Below are positions 7,960-17,073 of a stretch of DNA of 64,000 bases, piece by piece (position 1 is the stretch's first letter; each line of letters begins with the position of its first letter). The position numbers were made by a program, and so were the translations under genes. The notes under the pieces are model-generated. The model was not told where the DNA came from. It made no database searches and saw nothing but the letters and a program-made list of their open reading frames with translations. The stretch comes from CAKZNE01 sp002695025 (GTDB taxonomy: Bacteria; Bacteroidota; Bacteroidia; Flavobacteriales; Schleiferiaceae). Location of the stretch: assembly GCA_913043285.1 (NCBI GenBank), contig CAJWML010000014.1, positions 49,979 through 113,978 on the forward strand, given 5' to 3'.

Positions 7960-8985
7960 TCAAAAGTCTACACTAAAACCCAATCCTGCTGTCGCAGAAC
8001 TGTAAGCTCCGAAAGTATAGTCAGCTGAAAAAGCCATAACCCATAAAAATTTAAGTCTGAAGCCTACATTTCCTACAAAGCCACTGGCGTCATCAGCCGT
8101 GAGGGCCACAGGATCTTTGATGGAGGTTGTTACCGGGGGCAAACCGGGCGCTGTTTGCGTTTCATACGAATAGGTACCGTTTACATTGATATCGGTTTGG
8201 GCACTGTTATAACCTAATCCCACATAAGGAGTAAAGAAGAGCAACTTTTTAGATACCAGGGCTCTGAAGGTATAGCCTTTGGACTTGATTACCGCTTCCT
8301 GGTCGTCATTACCAGAACCATCATCCAGGTCCATATTAACATTTACACTGGTGTAACCGAAAAAAACCGAAGCATCAAAGGGTATTACCTTATCTCCGGG
8401 AATCCACTGTAGTATATCATGCTTGATACCAAAACCAAACATTCCCACCTCTCCATCATCGCCTATATCTACCGTAGGAACATAACGAATGATAAGATCC
8501 GTATTTTTGATAAGGCCTACCCCTAATTGGGCCATTGGTAAGGGGAGGAATCCGATGCCGGAACCGTTTGGCGTATTGAAGGTAGTAGTTTGATCATCCT
8601 TGAAACGCAAAGTAGGACCGGCTGAGTTTGTACCAAATACGGTGGGTGCTTCGGCTGAAGTTCCATTTACAAGCTCCAGTTGGGTAAGGTCTGCATTGTT
8701 AATGGTGAAATTGCGATCGGAGGATGGAACAAAAACAAAGGAGGGAGTAATCATCAGGTCAAAACGTCCCAGCTTATGAGGCTTGGCTGTTTGGTACCAA
8801 CCATTGTTGAGACCAATGCCCAGGGCATTCCCGAAAGGCTTTAAATAACCTCCGGCCAGGTAATTGATGTCGGCCTGTGCTCCGGCAATAATTTTTCCGG
8901 GGTCAAAGTCATCGTACTGTGCTTTGCTGTCATAGGAATAAAGGCTAAGCAGAAGGGATGTGATGAGGAGGTAGTATTTTTTCAT
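7960..8985 (-). CDS. Secreted beta-rich protein, DUF6588-like, probable outer membrane
   Basis: A 341-residue protein with a signal peptide ending near residue 22 (YSYDSKAQ). The mature part has alternating amphipathic strands, and it ends in an aromatic terminal strand (TAGLGFSVDF), as outer-membrane barrels do. Stretches such as NNGWYQTAKPHKLGRFDL and FGFGIKHDILQWIPGDK resemble the Bacteroidota family I know as DUF6588; this assignment is from memory. The function is unknown. It is a single gene with a terminator after it. Confidence 0.7.
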   Translation of the reverse strand: MKKYYLLITSLLLSLYSYDSKAQYDDFDPGKIIAGAQADINYLAGGYLKPFGNALGIGLNNGWYQTAKPHKLGRFDLMITPSFVFVPSSDRNFTINNADLTQLELVNGTSAEAPTVFGTNSAGPTLRFKDDQTTTFNTPNGSGIGFLPLPMAQLGVGLIKNTDLIIRYVPTVDIGDDGEVGMFGFGIKHDILQWIPGDKVIPFDASVFFGYTSVNVNMDLDDGSGNDDQEAVIKSKGYTFRALVSKKLLFFTPYVGLGYNSAQTDINVNGTYSYETQTAPGLPPVTTSIKDPVALTADDASGFVGNVGFRLKFLWVMAFSADYTFGAYSSATAGLGFSVDF

Positions 8986-9061
8986 AGTACTTATTTATAA
9001 TTACTTCAAATATAAGGGGACTTTGATTACCGGCCATCCGCAATACTGCGTAAAGTGGTGC

Positions 9062-10972
9062 CTAAAAAGAGTAAGGTTCCACCATTCCATCTTTTTCTGT
9101 AAGCATTTCTTCATCCAGCATCCAGCGTATGGCCTGTTTCAATTCGTCCCGTGTAAAACCCGGGATTTCGGTGAGCTCATTCAGGCTGGCGTTACCCCTG
9201 GCATTCAGGTATTGTAAGATAGCCTGTTGTATTCTCCAGCTATCACCGTTACCGGATGTATCTCTGGCCTGCCTACGGCATACGTCACAATGCCCGCAAT
9301 TATCCGCGTTTTCTTCTCCAAAATAGCCCAGTAACAACTTACTCCGGCAGCGGTCTTCCGACTCAATAAATTGGATTACAGCTTCAACTCTTCGTTTCAG
9401 GTCCAGGAATCTATCTTTGAGGTTTTCGTTGGAAATGGAAAGATATTCCACCGCCTGGCGATCTTTAATAAAAGTAATGGACGATTCATCATTTTGCGGA
9501 AGATAATCCACAATGCCTTGTTTCTTAAGGTGAAGTAAGGCAGAAGTGACCTTTTCAGGTGCAGTACTGAGCCTTGAAGCCAGCAGAGACTCACTGATGG
9601 ATGTATATTCAATATCCAGCCCACCGTAGGAGCGCACCAGGGTTTTGATCAAAGGGTCTAAGGAAGGATTGCGCAGCTGAAAATCATAAAGCGTGGTACG
9701 GTCGGCCTTGAGAAGAAGGCGGGAGGCTTGTTTAAAGCCTTCACTCAATGTAAATAGCCCTTCCTTCTCCATAATTTTCAGGGCCTGGTAGGTTTTTAAG
9801 ATCGGCAGGCCGTATTCTTTAGAAAATGCGTTGATGTCAAAACCGAAGGTCTGATTTTCACCGGCTCCCACCGCCAATTGTAAGTAGTTGCAGAGTGCAC
9901 GGTATACTTTACGGATATTTTCCAGGTCAGGGAAGTTATCCAGCGAACGTTTTTTGAGGTCTTCCACATCGGCTGGCCCGCACACCACTACGGAGTAAGC
10001 GGTTTCTCCGTCACGCCCGGCCCTACCTGCTTCCTGGAAGTAAGCTTCCAGCGAATCCGGGAGTTCAAGGTGGATGACCAGGCGCACATCCGGTTTGTCA
10101 ATACCCATTCCAAAGGCATTGGTGCACACCATAATACGGGTCTTATTCTCCAGCCATTCTTTTTGTTTTTGCTGGCGGCTGGTACTGTCAAGCCCGGCAT
10201 GGTAATAATCGGCAGAAAAACCATTCTGGCTTAACCAGCGGGCAATTTCAACGGTATGCTTCCGGTTGCGGGCGTATACGATAGCGGTACCTGGTATACG
10301 CTTGAGGATATGCAGGGTGCGGCTCCATTTGCTTTCGGTCTTCAATACATTATAATGCAGGTTGGGCCGGTAAAAGCTTTTCTGAAAAACATTGCTTTCC
10401 GAAAAATGAAGCTTTTCCTGTATATCGTCCACCACACGCGGAGTGGCGGTAGCTGTAAGAGCCAGAATAGGGGTATTGGGGATAAGTTTACGGACTTCTG
10501 CAATCTCCAGGTAAGGGGGACGAAAGTCATAGCCCCATTGTGAAATACAATGAGCTTCATCCACGGCCAGCAGGTTTACTTTCATCCGTCTGATCCGCTC
10601 CACAACCAATTCGGACTGCAGGCGCTCTGGTGATATATAAAGGAACTTATAGGAGCCATTGATGGCATTTTCCAGAGCCAGGTCTATTTCACGGTAAGAG
10701 AGGTTGCTATTGAGGGCTATAGCCGGGATTCCGATCTTACGCAGGTTCTGCACCTGGTCATCCATCAGGGCTATCAACGGGGATACTACAATACCCAGAC
10801 CTTCACGTGCCATTACCGGGACCTGGAAACATACGGATTTGCCGCCTCCGGTAGGGAGCAGGGCAAGGGTGTCCCTGTCAGACAGTACGGAATGAATGAT
10901 ATCTTCCTGAAGTGCTCTGAAAGAGCTGTAACCCCAGTACTGTTTCAATATCTGATGGATGTGGCCGGTCAC
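9062..10972 (-). CDS. recQ: ATP-dependent DNA helicase RecQ
   Basis: A 636-residue 3'-5' SF2 helicase for recombination and replication repair. Walker A is TGGGKS (residues 41-46) and the DEAH box is 138-141. Motif VI is in EAGRAGRDGE. The RecQ-specific zinc-binding region has its four cysteines in DRCRSKLL...NCGHCDVC. The protein ends soon after the winged-helix region with a short extra helical domain, and there is no recognisable HRDC domain. This is typical for the shorter Bacteroidota RecQ paralogs. The start overlaps the stop of the upstream NTPase gene by four bases (ATGA), so the two are translationally coupled. Confidence 0.94.
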   Translation of the reverse strand: MTGHIHQILKQYWGYSSFRALQEDIIHSVLSDRDTLALLPTGGGKSVCFQVPVMAREGLGIVVSPLIALMDDQVQNLRKIGIPAIALNSNLSYREIDLALENAINGSYKFLYISPERLQSELVVERIRRMKVNLLAVDEAHCISQWGYDFRPPYLEIAEVRKLIPNTPILALTATATPRVVDDIQEKLHFSESNVFQKSFYRPNLHYNVLKTESKWSRTLHILKRIPGTAIVYARNRKHTVEIARWLSQNGFSADYYHAGLDSTSRQQKQKEWLENKTRIMVCTNAFGMGIDKPDVRLVIHLELPDSLEAYFQEAGRAGRDGETAYSVVVCGPADVEDLKKRSLDNFPDLENIRKVYRALCNYLQLAVGAGENQTFGFDINAFSKEYGLPILKTYQALKIMEKEGLFTLSEGFKQASRLLLKADRTTLYDFQLRNPSLDPLIKTLVRSYGGLDIEYTSISESLLASRLSTAPEKVTSALLHLKKQGIVDYLPQNDESSITFIKDRQAVEYLSISNENLKDRFLDLKRRVEAVIQFIESEDRCRSKLLLGYFGEENADNCGHCDVCRRQARDTSGNGDSWRIQQAILQYLNARGNASLNELTEIPGFTRDELKQAIRWMLDEEMLTEKDGMVEPYSF

Positions 10973-11508
10973 CGGATCTCCAGCTTTTCAAGGATCATCT
11001 TAAGGCGCTCTTCAGCCGGAATGCGGGGAAGTTCCATAACCTCATAGCCCAGGTCTTCATAAACGCCCTGCAGTTCATCGTGAATGGTATGCATGGCATC
11101 CAGGTCTTCCCGTCTTTCTTCGTCTACTGAATAGATCTCCGGCCAGGGAGGAGTAAGAAAAACCGTAGGGTAGTAGGGATACTGCCGTGCCATATCTTCC
11201 AAGATCTCTTCGTGTATGCTTTCCTTACGGAGGTAGGCTAGTACATCCGGCATGCCCCGATCGTAAAAATTCCATTTACCGGGTACGACTGCCTCATATT
11301 GCTGTTTTTGACCTGCAAAAACAAGGTGGCTGAAGCCCGGGAGATCATCCCAGGGCAATAGTTTCGTACCCAGGTCCAGTTGCTGCCGGATCACCGCTCT
11401 TGATATTTCCTGGTGGCAGTGGTAGCCACGTTTTTCCAATAAGTTGAGCAGGGTGGATTTGCCGGTTCCCGGCCCACCCGTTATAATTACCCTTTTGTTA
11501 AAGGTCAT
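10969..11508 (-). CDS. AAA-type NTPase / predicted nucleotide kinase-like ATPase
   Basis: A 179-residue P-loop protein with Walker A GGPGTGKST near the N-terminus. A FYDRGMPDVLAYL segment looks like the Walker B/DRG region of the AAA_28 family of small ATPases, which relate to deoxynucleotide kinases. The substrate is unknown. It sits between a DUF962 gene (4 bp upstream) and recQ (4-bp overlap), making a tight three-gene unit. Functional linkage to recQ is suggested by spacing only. Confidence 0.82.
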   Translation of the reverse strand: MTFNKRVIITGGPGTGKSTLLNLLEKRGYHCHQEISRAVIRQQLDLGTKLLPWDDLPGFSHLVFAGQKQQYEAVVPGKWNFYDRGMPDVLAYLRKESIHEEILEDMARQYPYYPTVFLTPPWPEIYSVDEERREDLDAMHTIHDELQGVYEDLGYEVMELPRIPAEERLKMILEKLEIR

Positions 11509-11512
11509 AGAG

Positions 11513-11992
11513 TTAATAGGGGATATTTAATTTTCGGTAAATAAAGCCCAGTAGCCAGGCCGGGCCTATCAGTAAAAACTGAAGATCCTTAAAAAAGGAA
11601 GGCTTTTCACCTTCAATCTTATGGCCGATAAACTGACCTATCCAGGCGGCCACAAATATAAAAAGGGAAGTGGCCCAAAGTGAAAGTCCACTGTTTTGGA
11701 TCCATACAATACCCTGAAGGCATAGAAGACTGAAAAATAAGATACCTACCGCCATGCCCGGGGAAAGCCGCAGGTAAAACAGTAAAGCCAGGAGAAGGAC
11801 CACCGTTCCATAGTGAATATACGGCTGAACATCAGGCGGAAACAATTCCTTTAGCCAGAATACAGGTATGGATGCCAGTAAACCCGCTAAGGAAAAGAAA
11901 ATGAGGGGTACACATATCCAATGTATAAGCTTATTAATTGGGTTTTGGTGACTTACACCGTACTCAGAAAACCAGAGATGTATAGATTTCAT
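11513..11992 (-). CDS. DUF962 / Mpo1-like membrane protein
   Basis: A 159-residue integral membrane protein with the DUF962 N-terminal signature WFSEYGVSHQNPINKLIHWICVP and the later conserved GHKIEGEKPSFFKDLQFLLIGP. The yeast member Mpo1 is a 2-hydroxy fatty acid dioxygenase that uses iron bound by such histidines. Four hydrophobic helices are visible. I start it at the ATG at 11992, because the family begins close to KSIHLWFSEY and a further upstream ATG at 12010 would add only six unusual residues. It is the first gene of the unit with the NTPase and recQ. Confidence 0.82.
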   Translation of the reverse strand: MKSIHLWFSEYGVSHQNPINKLIHWICVPLIFFSLAGLLASIPVFWLKELFPPDVQPYIHYGTVVLLLALLFYLRLSPGMAVGILFFSLLCLQGIVWIQNSGLSLWATSLFIFVAAWIGQFIGHKIEGEKPSFFKDLQFLLIGPAWLLGFIYRKLNIPY

Positions 11993-12002
11993 AGTGTGCC
12001 TG

Positions 12003-12030
12003 TTGATCAACCTAAGTTAATGTATTTTCG
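12003..12030 (+). promoter_or_regulatory. Putative promoter of the DUF493 gene
   Basis: TTG (12003-12005), 17 nt, then TATTTTCG (12023-12030), which lies 17 bp before the ATG. The -7 box is one base from TAnnTTTG. Confidence 0.45.
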
Positions 12031-12047
12031 CATTTTAGAATTTACCC

Positions 12048-12335
12048 ATGACGGATAAAGAAAGAGAAGAGAAATATCAGAAACTGGAATCAGCACTAAG
12101 AGAAAGCCTTAGCTGGCCCAATGTGTATATGTTCAAATTCATTATTCCGGCTGATAACCGCACCCTGGCCCAGGTGGAAAACCTTTTTAATTCCAAGGAG
12201 GCGGAAATCAATGTGCGCGAATCACGCAAAGGAAATTACCTGAGTATTACGGTTAAGGAGATGATGATGAGTCCGGAGAAGGTTATTGAGCGTTACCGTA
12301 GTGCCGAAGGTATCGAGGGGCTGTTAAGTCTGTGA
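12048..12335 (+). CDS. DUF493 family protein
   Basis: A 95-residue soluble protein of the DUF493/YbeD family. The ferredoxin-like fold is recognisable from WPNVYMFKFIIPA near residue 23 and the repeated beta strands ending GNYLSITVKEMMMSPEKVI. E. coli YbeD is thought to have a regulatory, possibly allosteric, role, but no reaction is established. The stop overlaps a possible GTG start of the fatty-acid hydroxylase gene, suggesting coupling. Confidence 0.88.
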   Translation: MTDKEREEKYQKLESALRESLSWPNVYMFKFIIPADNRTLAQVENLFNSKEAEINVRESRKGNYLSITVKEMMMSPEKVIERYRSAEGIEGLLSL

Positions 12336-12364
12336 ACCCCCGTAATCCATTTGACCTTCCTTTT

Positions 12365-12460
12365 ATGGATACCACTGCCTTTCCGGTACTGGTATCACTC
12401 TTTGGTGTTTTGGCGATCCTTGAGTTTGTAGTGGTTTTGCGAAAATGGCATAGCGGCTGA
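12365..12460 (+). pseudogene. Detached N-terminal segment of the fatty-acid hydroxylase gene
   Basis: From ATG 12365 the frame encodes 31 residues, including the hydrophobic stretch VLVSLFGVLAILEFVVVL, and then meets TGA at 12458-12460. The frame is the same as that of the hydroxylase ORF starting at 12503, and the codons after the TGA read on as WKRWFRNSLVALIG without interruption. A GTG at 12332, overlapping the DUF493 stop, could be the original start. A CGA to TGA change would explain the stop. I read this as the first membrane helix of the hydroxylase, cut off by a nonsense mutation or a sequencing error. Confidence 0.65.
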
Positions 12461-12502
12461 TGGAAGCGCTGGTTCCGAAATAGCCTGGTAGCACTTATAG
12501 GT

Positions 12503-13207
12503 ATGCCTGCAGGCCGTATATTGCTATTACCCGCCACTGTGGCCCTGGCTTACTATTGCGATGAGGAAAATATTGGATTACTGAATACGGTGCAAATGCC
12601 TGCCTGGTTACAGTGGGGGCTAGGTTTGTTAGTACTGGATTACGCTATTTACCTGTGGCACCGAGCCAATCATATTTTCCCTTTTCTCTGGCGTTTTCAT
12701 AACGTTCACCACATTGATCCTGAAATGGATGTCTCTACCGGCATTCGCTTTCATATCGGGGAGATGTTATTATCCATTCCATTTCGTTGCCTGATCATAT
12801 TGGTTTCCGGGGTTTCCCCCATGATGTTGCTGGTGTATGAACTCATATTTGAGGCCGCCACCCTTTTTCATCACAGCAATATACGTTTGCCTCTGTTGCT
12901 GGAGCGGGTGGTAGTAGAGTTTATAGTAACACCAAGAATGCATGGTATTCACCACAGCATGGTGGAGCGCGAAACCAATAGCAACTATTCTACTGTACTC
13001 AATATCTGGGACCGTATTCACGGTACACGCTATTTGAAAGTAGCGCAAAAAGCGCTGGTATTGGGAGTACCAGGCTACCGTAAGGAAGAAGACCACCAGT
13101 TCATTAGTTTATTGCTCCATCCCTTTAAAAAACAAAGACCCTGGCTTTTACCCAATGGGAATACACCCCAGAGGCAACCAGAAGATTTGTCTGATAAGCT
13201 GAGTTGA
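12503..13207 (+). CDS. Sterol desaturase / fatty acid hydroxylase family protein (5' truncated by TGA)
   Basis: The 234-residue remainder of a membrane di-iron hydroxylase. All histidine boxes survive: HRANH (residues 53-57), HNVHH (66-70), LFHHSN (122-126) and RMHGIHH (145-151). Enzymes of this family hydroxylate or desaturate lipids, including carotenoids and sterols, in the membrane. The first membrane helix and its connector are encoded in frame upstream but separated by a TGA at 12458. The shorter product from ATG 12503 might still insert in the membrane, but loss of the N-terminal helix would be unusual. It converges on the CPXCG gene with one base between the stops. Confidence 0.82.
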   Translation: MPAGRILLLPATVALAYYCDEENIGLLNTVQMPAWLQWGLGLLVLDYAIYLWHRANHIFPFLWRFHNVHHIDPEMDVSTGIRFHIGEMLLSIPFRCLIILVSGVSPMMLLVYELIFEAATLFHHSNIRLPLLLERVVVEFIVTPRMHGIHHSMVERETNSNYSTVLNIWDRIHGTRYLKVAQKALVLGVPGYRKEEDHQFISLLLHPFKKQRPWLLPNGNTPQRQPEDLSDKLS

Positions 13208-13208
13208 T

Positions 13209-13394
13209 TCACTGGCCGATAGGCTCCGCAGAGAACTGTTCTACTTCCCGTTCATCATTCAGAGTAATCACAAATTGTATAGGATTACAGCAGCGCTCAC
13301 AATCCTCAATGTACTCCTGATGTGGTACAGAAAGGTCTACGAGAATGGACACCTCGGAAAAGCAATACGGACATTGGTAAAAGTATTCTTCCAT
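13209..13394 (-). CDS. CPXCG-type cysteine-rich zinc-ribbon protein
   Basis: A 61-residue protein with two cysteine pairs, CPYC near the start and CERC (followed by another Cys) about 25 residues on. This fits the small CPXCG family, which probably binds one zinc. The middle has the family's strand pattern and an acidic C-terminus. The function is unknown. Length is normal for the family. Confidence 0.85.
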   Translation of the reverse strand: MEEYFYQCPYCFSEVSILVDLSVPHQEYIEDCERCCNPIQFVITLNDEREVEQFSAEPIGQ

Positions 13395-13501
13395 TATTTT
13401 TTAACACACTCCCAGGATTTTAACGCAGTTTTAACTTTTTAATTAACTATTATAGAGTGGGTTATAAGGTAATTTTGGTGTGAACCAAAAAGAAAATTGC
13501 C

Positions 13502-14866
13502 ATGCTGAAAAAGTATTTTCCATTTGCGGCTATCGTAGCTCTTTTACTTCCGGCCGCTAACGTTTATGCGCAGACGGAGGAGGATGTTGAGAAAGATACC
13601 CGGATAAACATCACGGTAACCCGTAACGGTGAAACACATCATATTGAGATTGATCCTGAAAATGTGGATAACCTGAAAGAAGTTATGGAGCAGGTTCCTG
13701 GTTTGGAGGACGTTGAACTTTCCACAGAAAACGGAAATATAGAGGTTATTGTGCGCTCGGATGAGGACGGATCACTTAATCATCAATGGAGCATGAATAA
13801 GCATGCAAGGCTTTTCAGCCAGGATCTGCATACCGAACCACGTCCTTTTCTTGGGGTGGTAGGGCATCATTCGCAGCGCGGGGTTTACCTGCAAAAGATA
13901 ATTCCTGGGAGTGCTGCGGAGAAAGCCGGTTTGCAGGAAGGTGATATTATCTTGGAGATGGACGGGCAAAAACCAGATAGCTATAAAGCCTTCACTGAGG
14001 CTATTAAAGCCAAAAAAGCGGGTGATGAACTGCGTTTAAAAATCGATCGTAATGGTAAAACCCAAAATGCTACCGCTACATTGGAGGAAACGAAGAACCA
14101 TTTAACCCAATGGTCAGACAAGGATTTTTCCGGGGATATGTCCACATTCCTGGACCAGTTGGAATTGGAAGGTGTAGAGTTTCCATCTTCGGACCGTGGT
14201 TACCTGGGCGTGGAATTTGACATGAAAGGTGAAAGCGGGGTACATATCAATAAAGTGGTGGAAGAGAGCCCGGCTGCCAAGGCAGGTTTGCAAGTGGGCG
14301 ATATCATTAAGAAGGTGGATGGAAAACCGGTAACTGAAGGTCCTGAATTCATGCATGCTATGCAACAAACCCAAAAAGGCCAGGAAGTGGAGCTTCAACT
14401 GGAACGCAATGGTGCAACTATAAACCAGAAAGTAGAACTGGGAGAATGGAAGACAAGGGCTTTACGTAAGGTATACATGAATAAGGTACACCATGACTTT
14501 TTTGGAGACGGAGATATCGATTTCAATATTTCGGTTAGGGTTGAGCATATTTCAGATACGGAAAAGCAAATGGTTAACAAATCATTGGGCCTGAAAAACA
14601 ATAAAAACTTCAATGACATTGACACCGAGGTGTACCCAAATCCTGGTAACGGCAATTATTCCGTAAAAGTACATGTACCCGGAGTGCAGGAAATGGAAGT
14701 GATTGTATTGGATCAAAGCGGTAAGGAAGTGATGCATCGCAAATTGCGGGATGCGTCTGGAAGTTTTGAAGCCGATGTAAACATCAGCGATAAGGCCAAT
14801 GGAATGTACTTCCTGGTATTAAAGAGTGGTGATCGTACCCAGGTGGAAAAACTCATTAAAGAGTAG
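13502..14866 (+). CDS. Secreted two-PDZ protein with T9SS type A sorting domain
   Basis: A 454-residue protein with a signal peptide (cleavage near VYAQ, residues 21-24). Two PDZ domains follow: the first at about 117-200, with FLGVVGHH and GSAAEKAGLQEGDIIL; the second at about 233-318, with YLGVEFD and SPAAKAGLQVGDIIKKV. The last 75 residues, starting EVYPNPGNGNYSVKV, are a Por-type C-terminal domain that sends proteins through the type IX system to the cell surface or outside. There is no protease domain, so this resembles a detached substrate-binding part of an HtrA-like protein. The gene is single and ends in a terminator. Confidence 0.9.
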   Translation: MLKKYFPFAAIVALLLPAANVYAQTEEDVEKDTRINITVTRNGETHHIEIDPENVDNLKEVMEQVPGLEDVELSTENGNIEVIVRSDEDGSLNHQWSMNKHARLFSQDLHTEPRPFLGVVGHHSQRGVYLQKIIPGSAAEKAGLQEGDIILEMDGQKPDSYKAFTEAIKAKKAGDELRLKIDRNGKTQNATATLEETKNHLTQWSDKDFSGDMSTFLDQLELEGVEFPSSDRGYLGVEFDMKGESGVHINKVVEESPAAKAGLQVGDIIKKVDGKPVTEGPEFMHAMQQTQKGQEVELQLERNGATINQKVELGEWKTRALRKVYMNKVHHDFFGDGDIDFNISVRVEHISDTEKQMVNKSLGLKNNKNFNDIDTEVYPNPGNGNYSVKVHVPGVQEMEVIVLDQSGKEVMHRKLRDASGSFEADVNISDKANGMYFLVLKSGDRTQVEKLIKE

Positions 14867-14892
14867 TGTTTTAATTTAGTGTTCTTTCCAAA

Positions 14893-16095
14893 TTAAGGCG
14901 TCCCACTACGGGGCGCCTTTTTGTTTTGCAGTTTGTGGTATACAATATAAACCGCTACGGATGCCGTAATCAGCATGAAGAAAGCAGCAGTTATAAAGGG
15001 CAGGAAATAGTACATACCGTATAAAATCCCCCCTGCAAAAGGCCCTATTACGCGAGACAGCGAGCCCACCGATTGTAAAAGTCCCATCACTTTACCTTGT
15101 TCATCTTCTCCGGCTGATTGTGCCAGGAGAGAAGAGAGGGTAGGGGTAAAAAAAGCCATTCCTACCGCAATACAGAATAGCGCGATAGTTTCCAGCGGAA
15201 TAAAATAATGCTGAGGAACAAAAGGCAGGCTGATAAGGCCCACAAACATGAAGAAATGGCCGGTTACGAAAAGCTTTTGCTCACCAAAGCGCTTGGTTAA
15301 CCAGCCGATCAATCCGCCTTGTACCAGGGCTATAGACACTCCCACAAAAGCGAAGGTATAACCCACCTCAGCCTCCGTGAGTCCAAACTGGTTTTCCCAC
15401 ATCAGCGAGGCAGTGATCTGGAGGGTAGAAAAGGCCGTTATAAAAATGAAATGAATAAGCAGGAAACTACGTATATCCTTGCGTGGAAAGATCCTGAGAA
15501 CCTCTTTTAAAGGGTTGGGGAAAAGCGGGCCTTTGGTATTCTTGTGCTTTAAGGATTCAGGAAGCAGGAAAAAGGCCAATACCAGGTTACAGGCTGCAAG
15601 TAGGGCTGACACATACCCTACCCACTCAATGCCGTAATTCGTTTTAAGAAAGCCTCCTACAGGTGGTCCAAAAATAAAGCCCAGCCCGAAAGCGGCACCG
15701 ATGATCCCAAAATTACGGGCGCGGTTTTCATCCGTGGAAATGTCACTAACAAAGGCGTTGGCGGTACTGATATTGGCTGCGCCCACCCCCGCCAGCATTC
15801 GTGATGCAAACAGCAAGGCTAAGGTGTGTGCGTGAGCAAGAATGAGGTAAGAGAACGCCATCAGGCTGATGCTGATCATCAATACCGGCCTGCGCCCGAT
15901 CTTATCACTGAGGTTGCCCCAGAAGGGTGCAAAAAGGAATTGCATCATGGAAAAGCTGGCCGCTATCAAACCGATCAACCAGCTGGCAGCGCCTAGTTCT
16001 TCTGCGTATAGTGGGAGGATGGGGATAATAATACCAAAGCCCAGCAGATCAATAAAAATGGTGATAAAAAGAACCAGTAGGGGTTTGTTCCTCAT
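14893..16095 (-). CDS. MFS drug exporter, TetA/DHA1-like
   Basis: A 400-residue major facilitator with 12 predicted helices. The start FIDLLGFGIIIPILPLYAEELGA and the loop GNLSDKIGRRPVLM (motif A) are typical of the TetA/DHA1 H+-antiporter group. The motif C-like GFIFGPPVGGFL in helix 5 supports an exporter. The substrate cannot be told from sequence, and tetracycline resistance should not be assumed. Upstream of rnz on the opposite side there is a short gap, and the gene appears to have its own promoter. Confidence 0.9.
   Translation of the reverse strand: MRNKPLLVLFITIFIDLLGFGIIIPILPLYAEELGAASWLIGLIAASFSMMQFLFAPFWGNLSDKIGRRPVLMISISLMAFSYLILAHAHTLALLFASRMLAGVGAANISTANAFVSDISTDENRARNFGIIGAAFGLGFIFGPPVGGFLKTNYGIEWVGYVSALLAACNLVLAFFLLPESLKHKNTKGPLFPNPLKEVLRIFPRKDIRSFLLIHFIFITAFSTLQITASLMWENQFGLTEAEVGYTFAFVGVSIALVQGGLIGWLTKRFGEQKLFVTGHFFMFVGLISLPFVPQHYFIPLETIALFCIAVGMAFFTPTLSSLLAQSAGEDEQGKVMGLLQSVGSLSRVIGPFAGGILYGMYYFLPFITAAFFMLITASVAVYIVYHKLQNKKAPRSGTP
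14897..14922 (+). terminator. Terminator of the PDZ/T9SS gene, inside the 3' end of the convergent MFS gene
   Basis: An 8-bp stem with one G-T pair, 14897-14904 with 14910-14917, is followed by five T on the plus strand. The stem lies inside the last codons of the MFS transporter gene on the other strand, whose stop is at 14893. Confidence 0.72.
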
Positions 16096-16122
16096 GCCGG
16101 GCGCGAATATAAAGGCCTTTAT

Positions 16123-17073
16123 TTATCTGGCAAGGGGAACAAGTTCTTCGTGTGATGAACGTAAAGCATAGGTTTGTCCGTCTTTGGCCAAAATAGTGTT
16201 TGGAAATACTTCTTTGGCTTCGTCCAGCAAGGGATTCAGGTCGTTGTAACGGATGGAAAAATGGCCCACCATAAGCTGACGGGCATTTACGCTTTTGGCT
16301 ACGCTGGCCGCCTGCCTGGCAGTGGAGTGATAGGTTTGTGCTGCGCGTTCGGCATGCTCTTCCATAAAGGTAGCCTCATGGTATAAAAGATCAGGACTAT
16401 CAATAAACTGGTTCAGGTGTTCCAGGGGTGAGGTGTCCGTACAATAGGCATAGCTAAGCGAGGCCGCAGGAGACTCAGTAAGATCCCTATTGGGAATTAG
16501 ATTGCCCTGTTCGTCAACCCAATCGCTGCCCTTTTTGATCTGCCTTATCTCGGTTACCGGAATACTGTACTGCTCAATGGCGGATTTCAGCATTTTGCGG
16601 GGCCTTTCTTTTTCACGAAACCAGAAACCAAAGCAAGGGATGCTATGGCGCAGGGGAAATGCTTTAACACTTACACGTTCGTCTTCAAAGATGACCTCCT
16701 CCTCGTTGGGGTTGAGATTGTGAAAAATAACGGGATACTTCAGCCAGCTTCCCTGTAGTTTCATCTGGGCATGAATAACTTCCTTGAGTCCTTTGGGAGA
16801 GTAAATGTGGATTTCCTTCTGGCGGTCCAGGAGGTGCAAAGTACTCAGCAGAGGAGCAAGCCCGAAGAAGTGGTCTCCATGTAAATGACTAATGAAGATC
16901 TTATCGATACGGCTAAATCCGATATTGTTTTCCCGTAGTCTTACCTGCGTGCCTTCGCCACAATCGATCAGAAAATGGTGGCTGGCCAGGGTCAAAAACT
17001 GGGAGGTGGGATTACGGTTGGCCAGTGGGATAGCTGAACTTGCCCCTAAAATGGTAAGTTCAAGCCGGTCCAT
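16123..17073 (-). CDS. rnz: Ribonuclease Z
   Basis: A 316-residue metallo-beta-lactamase-fold endonuclease that removes 3' trailers from tRNA precursors. The zinc motif HLHGDH is at residues 63-68, and later ligands are in LRHSIPCFGF, YCTDTSPL and GHFSIRY. The start LTILGASSAIP is characteristic. The ATG overlaps the stop of the T9SS gene upstream (TAATG), so translation is coupled even though the two proteins have nothing evident in common. Confidence 0.95.
   Translation of the reverse strand: MDRLELTILGASSAIPLANRNPTSQFLTLASHHFLIDCGEGTQVRLRENNIGFSRIDKIFISHLHGDHFFGLAPLLSTLHLLDRQKEIHIYSPKGLKEVIHAQMKLQGSWLKYPVIFHNLNPNEEEVIFEDERVSVKAFPLRHSIPCFGFWFREKERPRKMLKSAIEQYSIPVTEIRQIKKGSDWVDEQGNLIPNRDLTESPAASLSYAYCTDTSPLEHLNQFIDSPDLLYHEATFMEEHAERAAQTYHSTARQAASVAKSVNARQLMVGHFSIRYNDLNPLLDEAKEVFPNTILAKDGQTYALRSSHEELVPLAR

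Noticed and set aside
14893..16095. Tetracycline resistance gene
   Set aside because: The similarity is to the broad TetA/DHA1 exporter group and gives no support for that substrate.
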